Shown in pieces: positions 45,070 to 56,661 of a DNA stretch of 64,000 nt. This stretch comes from Stomorhina lunata (Eukaryota > Arthropoda > Insecta > Diptera > Rhiniidae): NCBI GenBank assembly GCA_933228675.1, contig OW121740.1, positions 7,940,442 to 8,004,441 of the forward strand, read 5' to 3'. A program made the position numbers and the translations under genes. The notes below the pieces were generated by a model. The model was not told where the DNA came from. It did not search any database and worked only from the letters and a program-made list of their open reading frames with translations. The stretch's first letter is position 1; each line of letters begins with the position of its first letter.

Positions 45070-46295
45070 ATGTGTCTCACAACTAGAACGCAATTTTTAA
45101 ATTTTGGCGCGATTCGAAGTGTCATTGTTTGATATTTGAAGAATTGTCATTGTTTGCTAGTAGAAGGTACGAGGTTAGTAAAAATGGAGCTCTACACGAT
45201 TAAACAACGCATTCTCATTGTAAAATTATTTTACCAAAATGGTGAAAGTTTTGCGGCTACAGTTCGCAAATTGCGATCAATTTGGGGTCACAATAATGCT
45301 CCAAAAGAGTCAACTGTTAAGAGATTAATGGATAAATTTGCCGAAAATGGGTCTGTTAGTGAGGCGAAGACAACAACGCGCCTTCGTCCAGGTCGATCGA
45401 TCGAAAATGTCGCAGCTGTACATGATGATGACGCTCAAACTCCATCCACCTCAATTCGACACCGAGCTCTGCAAATTGTTGTTTGACAAAAGATTTGCAT
45501 CTTCATACATACAAAGTTCCATTGACTCAGGAACTAAAGCCAGATGACCATGGACAGCGAAGGGAGTTCGTTAATTGGGTATTGGAGAGAAAACATGAAA
45601 ATGCTTATTTTGCCGATAGAATCATCTTCAGTGACGAGGCCCATTTCCATCTTGATGGCTTCGTCAATAATTAGAATTGTCGCATTTGGGATGAGGAAAA
45701 TCGTCGAGTGATTCACGAGAAGCAAATGCAACGTGTCACTGTGTGGTGTGGTTTTTGGGCTGGAGGAATCATTGGAACTTTTTTATGAAAATGAGGCAGG
45801 TCATGATAATCAGGTTTTTCTTGCCTATAATTGAAGAAATGAATGTGGTTTCAACAAGACGGCGCCACATGTCATACAGCCAGAGAATAAATTCAATTGC
45901 TACATCAGTCATTTCCCGGTCGTGTTATTTCGCGTTTTGGAGACTAGAATTGGCCGCCTAGATCGTATGATTTAACACCTTTCGATTTTTTTCTTTGGGG
46001 TTTTTTGAAGTCGATGGTTTACGCGAATAAGCCGACGACGACTCAAGCCTTAAAAGAGGAAATTGGACGCTGCATTAATGAAATACCGCAGCATTTATGC
46101 AAAAAGGTCATTGAAAACTTCATTAAAAGATCGCATTTGTGACAGCAAAGCCGCCACGGCCATCTGCACGATATCTTATTCCATACATAACCTCATTCTG
46201 TCTACTTTACGATATAATAAAGTTTCACGATTTTTTTTTTTAATATCTGTGTTTTATTTAAAATTTAAAAATTGCGTTCTAGTTGGGACACCCTT
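45070..46295 (+). mobile_element. Second DD41D-like mariner, nested in Tc1
   Basis: The left TIR gtgtctcacaactagaacgc (about 45072) pairs with the right end gcgttctagttgggacaccc (about 46274-46293), extending through aatttttaaatttt. TA dinucleotides lie at about 45068 and 46296. Confidence 0.87.
45184..46190 (+). pseudogene. Mariner transposase, multiply broken
   Basis: It starts MELYTIKQRILIVKLFYQNG. The catalytic region has RIIFSDEAHFHLDGFVNN followed by an in-frame stop (about 45672-45674). QQDGATCHTA is near 45856, and DLTPFDFFLWG near 45970 is in another frame. The end LHDILFHT precedes TAA at about 46190. Frameshifts lie near 45480 and 45780 and elsewhere. It is older than the 30-kb copy. 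Confidence 0.88.
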
Positions 46296-46398
46296 TAGAT
46301 ACACTCATATTCGTAAAAAACTTAAAAACATTGGGACAGTAATTTGAGTGACTGTATTTATGTATGTAAATATATGACTTAAGAAAAATTTGTTAAGT

Positions 46399-46475
46399 TG
46401 TTGGTCCATATTTAAACTTAGTATTGAAGGCTAACAAATAGTCGGGCTTGACCGACTAAAGCATTTTCGTACTAC
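46399..46475 (+). mobile_element. Helentron 3'-end relic
   Basis: ttggtccatatttaaact and a gtcgg-gcttga-ccgac hairpin match the 3' end of the 43-44-kb element. Confidence 0.7.
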
Positions 46476-47695
46476 ACAGTTATAGTTCGTTTAAACTTCT
46501 TTTATAGAAAAAATCTAGTTTTTGATCAAAATTTAAATAAAAATTACAAATTTTCAAATAAACTTAGGTTTTTCTAGGTAAATTTAAACATTTCAAAGAA
46601 AACAAGTTTTAAGCGAAAAAATTGTTGAAAATTGATAAAAAAAAAATAGCCACAAAAATATTGAATAATATTTGAATATAATATTTCAGTAAATTTACTC
46701 TATATTCAAACTACGTCATAATTTAATTAGGTAATTAAAAAATATTGCAAATACAATATAATACGTTTTAAAATTGTAGACAATAATTTTGTCTATTTAA
46801 AAAGTCGGCTCATCTAAAATATCAAAAAAAAAAAACACCTACTTTTTCGGTTTAAAATTGTTTGTGGTCAAATCAAAATTGATTACAAATAACAAATGTA
46901 TGGAAAATATTTTACAAATATTTCGCTATAAACTCGTACATGTGCCATAATTTTATGGAAATGCCCTACGATGTCTGACTATAAAATTTCATTTGTACCA
47001 AGTACAAAATGGTATAATGTAATAACACAAAAAATATAAAAAAATAACATAATAATTACGATAATATTTTTCAATGAAATCACACTCTCTGGGGTAATTG
47101 AATTGAAAACTTGTCGCCGCTTATTGCGTATGTGCGATCAAGAGTAAGAGAGAAATTCGCAAAAAAAAAAAGAGTTGAGAGTGATAATTCAGACATCAAC
47201 AACAAAAATATGTGGAACACCACAATCATTACAAAAAAAATTATTTGGCGTCTGCTTTTGGGAATTGTAGGAAATTCTCGGTGATAAGAAATGGCGCTAT
47301 GCAAAAATATAACAAATTAAATCGCATTTAAATTTTTGTGGTATTTTTCTTCTATTTTCTTTCTACTTTTTTTCTATTCACAAAAAATTTGTTTTGTGTA
47401 ATAAAATTGAACGTGACTATTTGTCAAATTGGGCTTTTATTTGTGCATGTTTCTGCTTTTAGCTTCACAATTGACGTAGTCAGAAAATTTCGCAAAAGTG
47501 GGAAAAAGGCAAAATAAAAATAAACAAAAAAAGTTATAGCAAAAAATAGCAGGCGTAAACAAAAAAGGGGGAGGTTATGTAAAATAAAACATATAAAAAT
47601 AAAAGAATAGTTCAAAGAATTAAAAATTATAACAGGAAAAAGAAAGGAAGAAATACGTACGAAAAAACTTAATTGGTTTTAATAAATTATAAACG
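46476..47695. other. AT-rich stretch without a recognisable gene
   Basis: A patch at about 47080-47290 is somewhat more complex but lacks a sustained open frame. Nothing is named. Confidence 0.5.
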
Positions 47696-49600
47696 CATAA
47701 TAATGCTTTAAAATCCATTATTATCGATTTATAATACGTTGGAATCATTATAATCGCATTGAAATGCTTTATGATATATTAAAATCGCATTATAATGCGT
47801 TACAATACATTATAAAGGAGTTATAATGCGTTATATCACATTATGATAGCATTCTTATTTGTCATAATACGTTATAATCTCATTATAATACGATATAATA
47901 CCTTATAAATGTATTATAATGCGTTAAAATACATTATAATCGTATTATAATACGTTATAATACATTATAAACGCATTTTAATGCGTTGTAATAAATTATT
48001 ATAGCATTATAATGCGTTAAAATACATTATAATCGCATTATAATGCGTTATAATACATTATAATCGCATTATAATGCCTTATAATACATTATAATTGCAT
48101 TACAATGCGTTATAATACATTATAATCGCATTACAATGCTTTATAATACATTTTAATTACGTTATAATACATTATAATTGCATTATAATGCGTTATAATA
48201 CAATATAACAGCTTTACAATGCGTTGTAATACAATATTAACGCATTATAATGCATTATATTACATTATAATCATATAATAATGCGTTACAATACATTATA
48301 AACGCATTATAATAAGGTATATCACATTATAATAGCAGTCTTATTTATTAAAAATTATTATAATCTCATTATAATACGTTATAATGCATTATAAACACAT
48401 TAAAATGGGTTGTAATAAATTATAATAGCATTATAATGCGTTAAAATACTTTTAATCGCAATATAATGCTTTATAATACATTATAATCGCATTATAATAT
48501 GTTATAATACATTATAAACGCATTATAATGCGTTATAATACATTATAAACGCATTATAATACATTATAATCGCATTATAATGCGTTATAATACATTATAA
48601 TCGCATTATAATGCGTTAAAATACATTATAATTGCATTTTAAAGCGTTATAATACATTATAATTGCATTATAATGCGTTATAATACATTATAACCGCATT
48701 ACAATGCGTTATAATACATTATAACCGCATTACAATGCGTTATAATACATTATAACCGCATTACAATGCGTTATAATACATTATAACCGCATTACAATGC
48801 GTTATAATACATTATAACCGTATTACAATGCGTTATAATACATTATAATTGCATTATAATGCGTTATAATACATTACAATCGCATTATAAGCCGTTATAA
48901 TATATTATAATCGCATTATAATGCGTTATAATACATTATAACTACATTATAATGCGTCATAATACATTATAATAACATTATAATGCGTTATAATACATTA
49001 TAATCGCATTATAATGCGTTATATTATATTATAGCATTCTAATTTGTCATAATACATTTTAACCTCTTTAAAATACGTTGTAATACATTAATGCGTTATA
49101 ACACATTATAATCGCATTATAATGCGCTATAAAAAATTATAATTCCATTATAGTGCTCTATAATGCATTATAATGTATTATTATACATTATAATCGCATT
49201 AAAATGCGTTATAATACATTATAATAGCATTATAATGCGTTATAATACATTATTATCGCATTATAATGTGTTATAATTCATTAAAATCGCATTGTGTTGC
49301 GTTATAATTTATTATAATTGCATTAAAATGTGTTACAATACATTATAATGCGTTATAATATATTATAATCGCATTATAATGCGTTATAATCGCATTATAA
49401 TGGATAATAATACATTATTATCGCATTATAATGCGTTATAATTCCTTATATTAGCATTATATTACATTATAATTTATTATAATTGCATTAAAATGTGTTA
49501 TAATACATTATAATGGGATATAAACGTATTATAAAGCCTTATAATAAATTATAATCGCATTATAAGTCTTTATAATAAATAAAAATGTGTTTTAATAAAG
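47696..49600. repeat. ATTATAAT satellite, 10-bp words in a 31-bp trimer
   Basis: Each roughly 10-bp word is ATTATAAT plus two variable bases. The three words cgcattataat, gcgttataat and acattataat make a 31-bp higher unit repeated about 60 times. ATTATAAT is a palindrome. The variable dinucleotides (cg, gc, ac) are kept in register over long stretches. The right end runs into Helentron-derived sequence. Confidence 0.95.
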
Positions 49601-50028
49601 TTAAAATCGTCTTTATAATACATCCCATAGAGCTGCCATTTCGGAAAAGAGATTTTGCTTATGACACCCAAAATCTTTGTTGGAATCGGTCGATATTTGA
49701 CCATAAATCCCATAGAAGACACACTCTCAAAAGTCTTTTAAATAAACAGAGAATCACAAAAACGCTTATAAATCAAAAGATAAGTGAATTTCTAAAACTT
49801 TACACAGATAAGTCTTCTGTATACATAAACCGATTATCGAAATTTGGCAACAATCAGTCAACATTTGACCCTAGCTCCCATATCAGACCCTGTGCCAAAA
49901 ACACATGACATAAATGTTCATACTTAAATTTTGAAAAAAAAAATAGCTCAGATATGTCCCTAAGACTTAAGAAAAACTTTTAAAGTTGTTGGTCCATATT
50001 TGATATAAATAGTCGGGTTTGGCAGACT
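49601..50028 (+). mobile_element. Helentron interior and tail relic
   Basis: cggtcgatatttgaccataa, aacgcttataaatcaaaagat and tttgaccctagctcccatat parallel 43830-44040 in the same order. A tail with gtcgggtttggcagac follows at about 50012. Confidence 0.75.
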
Positions 50029-50029
50029 A

Positions 50030-50258
50030 TCCGGTATGTGATGAAAATCGATATATTTTTGAAATAATTTTCCCCATTTCCACAAAAATCGATTTCAGAT
50101 ATATTTTTGAAATAATTTTCCCCATTTCCACAAAAAATAAAAAGATAAGGATTGCAGCCCAATTTTTTTTTTTTAGTAAAAAACCGAAAATTATCTCTAA
50201 AATACATGAGAAATCGATCGCTTTGAAAACAATAGATTTCCATCACATACTGGTATAG
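50030..50258. mobile_element. ATCGATCGAT MITE, copy 2 (with internal duplication)
   Basis: Ends are ccggtatgtgatgaaaatcg and the inverse tttccatcacatactgg. A roughly 47-bp segment (gaaataattttccccatttc...) is tandemly duplicated at 50070-50145. Confidence 0.75.
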
Positions 50259-52070
50259 CCTTTTCTTATAATAATTTAACTTAACTTTTTATATTTAAAC
50301 AAACATTTTTTCTAGTCTTTAAAAAAAAAAACATTCGACCTTGGGTTTTTTAAGAGTTTCAAGACAATTCCAGGTATCACTCAAATTAACAATTTTAAAT
50401 TGTTATCTAAAGTAAATTTGTTTCGAAAATGATAACGCTGAGGAGCAAACAAAAGGCGAACTCAAATAAAATACAAATTAAATTTAAAGAGGAGAAAATC
50501 AAAAAAGATAAAAACAATTCAATGAATTATTATAAATATTTACATACCTTTCGAAAACTTTCTTTCTTTGAAGTTTTTGATCGAAATCAAACACGGACAC
50601 CGACGCAATGTGGGAGAGTATTTGAACAATTTGTGTTTTGTTAAATTTTTATGAATGTTTCCAAAATATGTATGTTTTTTAATTGGTGTGGGTATTTTTT
50701 GTAAACGATTTTCAAAAATACTAAAAATAAATTTTAAAAACGAAAAGAAATTTTTAAAATAATATTCAAAATTAATTTATTATTGAGTTATTGGATGTGA
50801 ATTTTTTAAATATAAAAATGTTAACAAATTTTTAGAATTGCATTTTTTTTATTTTATTAAATTTTTGATCTTCATTTCATTTTAAATCAACACGATTTTA
50901 TAGTTATTTTTTTTTATTTTTTTATTCCCTTCGTTTAACTTTTTTCTCAGTCCAGGTGATTTTGCAAGTATGTGTTAATGTTTCGCCTTATTGTTGTTTT
51001 GTAGAAAGAATCGTTTCGTGTTAAAAATGACAATTACGAGAAGTAAATATCAGACAACAAAAGAAAAAAAAAAGATGACCTCCTCATTTGCCCAATACCC
51101 GCTCGCGCTGTTTTCCAATATGAAATCATTATGGCTTAGGGTGGCTGCTGCTATCTTTAATGAATTCCTAAAACAATCTTTAGAAATCTCATGATGTCTA
51201 ATTTCATTCAATTCATAGATTAGAACGGATTTTAGAAAAGTAGTGAGAATATGCTAATATGTCAAATTTACTTATCCAATTTTTGGTGATCAAAACTTAA
51301 AAATTTGATATTTTGAAAAGCTTGATTCATTGATTTTATATCTTTGGTACTAGATGTTCGACTTTCTAGAAAGTCACACAATATAATAGTAAATAAAATT
51401 ATATTTAAGCTGCTTTAAAACTTTAAATGATTATTTGAACTTTAAAGTAAAAAGATCCAGTTTTTGTATGAAAAATTAATTTTTTTTTAATCTAAAAAAA
51501 TCTAAGAATTTGATTAAAAAATCTTGAAACTGTGTGTTTTCATAAACTTTACCATAGGTTCCAAATTTGACCCCAGCTAATCAAAATGACGGAAATAGCT
51601 TAAAAACCCACAATTTTGTATTTATATGTCAAATATGGACCTATTTTCTTGAAATTTAGCCTTGTATGGACTGATTTCGATTGGCACTGTTAATATAAAC
51701 GATATATAGCCATATTCTGAATTCCGCAAAATTATGGGAGGTAACCGAAATTTTGTCAAATTTTAATAGCAGTGGCCCGCTGATAAAAAAAATTACTGTG
51801 CCAAATTTCACAGATTTAAAAGCGAATTCCGGGGAGCTAATTGTTTCGGAGGCAGTCCAAAATTCTGACCGTTTTTGTTTATTTTTAACTGGTTTTCTCG
51901 TTTGGCAAAAAAGTATTTCATGATAATTTTCATGAAAGTATCTTGAAAATTGAGGCCTTAACTTATTTTTATTTAAATAATAGACTTTATATGACACAAT
52001 TTGTCGGTAAAATTAGGTATATTTTTATTTTGTAATAAAATCACTACTAAGCAATGGATTTTTATAGTAC
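50259..52070. other. AT-rich stretch with faint Helentron-like segments
   Basis: At about 51540-51620 (ccaaatttgaccccagct, aaatgacggaaatagctt) the sequence matches the interior of the mini-me elements. A 39-codon open stretch from ATG at about 51075 is not recognised. No gene is supported. Confidence 0.5.
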
Positions 52071-52308
52071 AAGGCAGGGGTTGATGAACCGCCGTGGTAT
52101 AGCAGGTTAGTCATCCGCCTAGCATACCAGAGGTCCCAAGTTCGTAAAACTTCTCTAACTAATGCATTTGCCGTTCTGAGCCGGAGTTAAAACGTATGTC
52201 CCTTTCAATGAGTCTAAAAACAGAATCGGATGCAGCTCATTGTCTGAGCGAAGTACACCTTGTTCCAATTGGAATGTTGTCGGGGAATTACATATATAAG
52301 GCAGGGGT
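52071..52308 (+). mobile_element. SINE copy with internal deletion and 11-bp target duplication
   Basis: The target duplication AAGGCAGGGGT is at 52071-52081 and 52298-52308. The tRNA-like head (from 52090) jumps from ccaagttcg straight to taaaacttctctaactaat, removing the middle about 100 bp found in the 39-kb copy and breaking the B-box. The tail ends catatata. Confidence 0.92.
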
Positions 52309-54358
52309 GGGTACTAATGAAAACCACATTTCGAAGTCTTTTTTAAAGAGCCACAATAGCAATGTCTTGGATACCCATATGGTGGTTGATAGCCCAAAAG
52401 AAAAATTACCCATTACATAAAGAAACTTTTTAACGAAAAATTAAGGAGAAAATTATCAGTCGGCATCAATGGAAATGTAGACAGGAGTTAGTAAAAAGGA
52501 AAAGTAAATATGTACAAAACTAATGTTTGTAAAAGAAGCTAATGAGACCTTAAATTGTTCACATCATTCCATGGCGCTGTCATTCGCAACACTTTAAAAT
52601 TATTAAGACCCAATTTATATCTGTCCATCATTTCATCGAGAGCTCTTTTGACATGCATAAATACCGCAAGTTGAATCAATAATAGCTATTAGGTCTCAAA
52701 ATTCAAAGCAGACAAAAATGTCTAATTTTGGAACATCCTGAATCCTACATAATTTTTTAAGTAACCGTTTAGCTCTAACAATATCAAAAACGACTCGGAG
52801 CAAACAAGTCCTTGTAAGATTTGAAACGACTTAACATTCAATGAGTCGATCTATTTTTTTTTTTTTGATTCCAAAGACTAAACAAAGAAAAAAACAAATT
52901 TTAGAAACAAATTTCGGCTGTTTTTGTTCTTAGAGGACCAAAACACAAAAGAAAATGTATAACTAAAATGTAGTTATGGCTGTTGGCCAGTGCAAAAGTT
53001 TTATCAAAATACTTTATCTTTAGACTTTTGGGATTTTGGGATTTTCTGGGTATTTAAGTGACTTTTGGGATTTCCATCCCAATAGGCCGATTTCAACAAA
53101 ATATGGCACATTGATTTTGACTACTATTACTAATATTTTTGCAGAATTTATAAAAACGTAATTCAATATCAGTTTAGTAAATGAAATTTTAAAGCAGTTT
53201 TGACTTTTTCTATTCCGGGAGGTACTCAGAAAGTACAAACCCAGTATACTATATCCACCTATGATAGCCAAGGGTAAAAATTAACTTAATAGTTAATTTT
53301 TGCTGTGGACTAGTGTAATTGAAACAATAACAACCCCCTGTTTTTAATCTATTCATCAATCCCGTCATTTGTTATAAGTATATACGCTTTGGCAACTCTA
53401 GTTGTTGTTATTAGTCGTCTACTAAATAATTGAGCAGCTGCCTGTTTTTCTACAAAAGACCAAAGGAAATTCACAAAAAAAAAGTTCATAACTTCCTTTT
53501 GGCAAAAATGTTTGTTATTACTTCACGTTTTTTAGTTAACCATATTTTTATGGACTTGTTTCTAAATTATTTTATATTTCTTTTTTAATTTTTATACACT
53601 CATACATAAGTATATAAATAAAATAACTAGTTTTACCACTTTTCTTTTGTATTCTGACAAAATTACGTTATATTGCTAACCTTTTTTTTTATTTCGGATA
53701 TTTTATTAGGAAACACTTTAATTTTGGCTTTATTATGTTGTCACTAAATTATAATCACTTTAAAATTGCTTATTCTTCTTTTAATTTATTTAAAGAAAAT
53801 TTCACTTTAATTGCGTTTTCGAGTGTTTTTTATTTATTTGTTTTTACTTTTTATCGTGTTTACGTAGACATTTACTTTTTAATTTGTTAAACAAAAGAAC
53901 AGCAAATATTCGCAATAAAATTGTTATTAAGACAAGAAAGATTAATAATAAGAAAAATAAATATTTAATTTAAAGCACACACAATTATGAAACTTTGCTC
54001 TTCACTGGTTGAAATCTTAGCACAAATTACGAGGAAATTAATTCAAGAGAGCAAAATTTCTATTATACGTAACAAGGCTGTATTATTTCGTACTTTTACC
54101 AAAAAAATGCTTGAATCAACTCTGCATGACGGTTATTTTAAAAGGGTTTGAAGTAATTTCTTGCACTGAATTTCTTGTTGCTTGAAGAGTGTTAAATAAA
54201 ACTGTTGCATAAAACAAGCCAGCTTGACTAGCTTCAAACATTACAAGAAATTACAACTCTGTCAATTAATCGTTGTAATGAGTCATGAGATAGTTATCAA
54301 ATCTAAAAGAATATACTTCTAATAGGCTTAAAGATGAAAGTAATTTAAATAATTTGTC
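52309..54358. other. AT-rich stretch without a recognisable gene
   Basis: A weak Helentron-like patch is at about 53020-53275 (ttccgggaggtactcag). Nothing else could be named. Confidence 0.5.
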
Positions 54359-55835
54359 CAGAATTTTCTATAGAAAATTTTTTGGTAACAAAAATTTTCT
54401 ATAGAAAATTTTTGGGTAAAAAATTTTGCTGTAGAAAATTTTTCTAAAAAAAATTTTTCTTTAAAAAATTTTTCGCTAAAAAAAAATTTCTGTAGATCAT
54501 TTTTGGGTAAACAAATTTTATATAGAAAATTTTTGGGTAAACAAATTTTTCAATAGGTAAAAAAATGTTTCTATAATTTTTCGATAAAAAATTTTCTATA
54601 AAAAATTTTTAGGAAAAAAAATTTTTCTATAGAAAATTTTTGGGTAAAAAGATTTTTCTACACAAAATTTTTCGATAAAAATTTTTTTCTATAGAAAATT
54701 TTTGGGTAAAAAAATTTTTCTATACTAAATTTTTGGGTTAAAGAATTTTTCTATACTAAATTTTTCGATAAAAAATTTTTCTATGGAAATTTTTTGGTAA
54801 AAAAATGTTTCTATAGAATATTTTTCGGTAAAAAAAATGTTTCTATAGAAAAATTTTAGGTAAAGAAATTTTTCTATAAAAAATTTTTCGATAGAAAATT
54901 TTTGGAACAAAAAAATTTATATAAAATTTTTGGGTAAAAAATTTTTCTATAGAAAATTTTTCGGTAAAAAAATTTCTATAGAAAATTTTTCGGTAAAAAA
55001 ATGTTTCTATAGAAAATTTTTCGGTAAAAAAATTTTTCTATAGAAAATTTTTCGGTAAAAAAATTTTTCTATAGAAAATTTTTCGGTAAAAAAATATTTC
55101 TATAGAAAATTTTTCGGTAAAAAAATTTTTCTATAGAAAATTTTTCGGTAAAAAAATTTTTCTATAGAAAATTTTTCGGTAAAAAAATTTTTCTATAGAA
55201 AATTTTTCGGTAAAAAAATTTTTCTATAGAAAATTTTTCGGTAAAAAAATTTTTCTATAGAAAATTTTTCTATAGAAAACTTTTCGGTAAAAAAATTTTT
55301 CGCTAAAAAAATTTTTCTATAGAAAATTTTTCGCTAAAAAAATTTTTTTATAGAAAAATTTTCTATAGAAAACTTTTCGGTAAAAAAATTTTTCGCTAAA
55401 AAAATTTTTCTATAGAAAATTTTTCTATAGAAAATTTTTCGTTAAAAAAATTTTTCGCAAAAAAAATTTTTGTATAGAAAATTAAAAAATTTTTCTATAG
55501 AAAATTTTTCGCTAAAAAAAATTTTCTATAGAAAATTTTTCGCAAAAAAAATTTTTGTATAGAAAATTTTTCGGTAAAAAAAATTTTCTATAGAAAATTT
55601 GTCGGTAAAAAAATTTTTCTATAGAAAATTTGTCGGTAAAAAAAATTTTCTATAGAAAATTTGTCGGTAAAAAAAATTTTCTATAGAAAATTTGTCGGTA
55701 AAAAAAAATTTCTATAGAAAATTTGTCGGTAAAAAAGTTTTTCTATAGAAAATTTTTCGGTAAAAAAAATTTTTTATAGCAAATTTTTTCAGTGAAAAAA
55801 TTTTTCTAAAGAAAATATAAATTTTTTTTTTTTAA
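54359..55835. repeat. 31-bp CTATAG/TCGGTAAAAAAA satellite
   Basis: The unit ctatagaaaatttttcggta plus aaaaaattttt has an exact 31-bp period in the central part (tcggt at 55021 and 55052). The left flank (tttttgggtaaa variants) is diverged and the right part carries gtcggt and cgctaa sub-variants in blocks. The palindromic core is TTTTCTATAGAAAA, as in the 27- and 32-bp families. Confidence 0.94.
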
Positions 55836-56661
55836 GAATTTTTTTCGGTATAAATACACAGAAGATGTCACAGAACCAGAAACCAAAGAAATTGTAACTC
55901 ATAACTGGATGACTTTCGAAAATGACCGATAATAATTTTCTGTATTTTTCGGAACACTCCATATTAAATTAATTAAATTATAGTTTTTTTTTTGTTTGTT
56001 TTAAATTTTTTATTGATATTTTGTTTATTTTAAAAACTCAAATTCCATTTCTATAAACATACATTTTTTTGTTTTTTGTAAATACAACAGATAAAAATTA
56101 ATTTCGAAAAATATTTTTAAATTTGTTTTTAGTTTTTGTGTTTCGAAAATAGAATTTTTTTGTAATTAAGAAGAAAATAGTAATAAGATAAAAAAAATTA
56201 AAATAAAAATTGTTGCAGCCAAAAGCTTTTATTGCATTAACGTAGATTTGTTTGTTTTTTGTTTGTATGTATTTAAAAATTAACTAAATTAAATCGAAAG
56301 TTTGTTTTATAAAGAAAGAAAAACAGTAATTGCTACTTGGGCATATCTTAAACTTAGTTGTTTTTTTATTCTTTTGTTTTAAAGTGGATTTTATCTATTA
56401 TTAACTAATTATTTAAAAAAATGAAAATAAGGGAAATTATTAAAAAAGACGTTAATAAACTATAAAAAAAAAATTAAAATCATATGATGAAATATATAAG
56501 TATATAAAACAAAAACAGTATATGTATCGTTTACATGTTGGTTGGTTGAGGCAGACAGCCAATGTTCATAAATTGTTTTGTTTTCTTTTTTTTATTTTAT
56601 TTATTATTATTTTATTTATTGGTACGACAAGTTGTGACATTTAAGCTAAGCTTAAAATGAC
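55836..56661 (-). other. Rheb 3' UTR and downstream flank
   Basis: AT-rich; TTTATT words at about 56591-56618 provide minus-strand AATAAA poly(A) signals shortly after the stop codon. Confidence 0.55.

Larger units (their letters stand above)
44363..46356. mobile_element. Tc1-like element with about 55-bp TIRs
   Basis: The left end CAGTCACTCAAATTACTGTC (44365) is repeated inverted at the right end (to 46354). The match extends over about 55 bp with only one visible mismatch (cgtata/cgaata). TA flanks both ends (44363-44364 and 46355-46356). The left TA shares its T with the last base of the hAT target duplication, so Tc1 landed at the hAT boundary. Confidence 0.92.
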
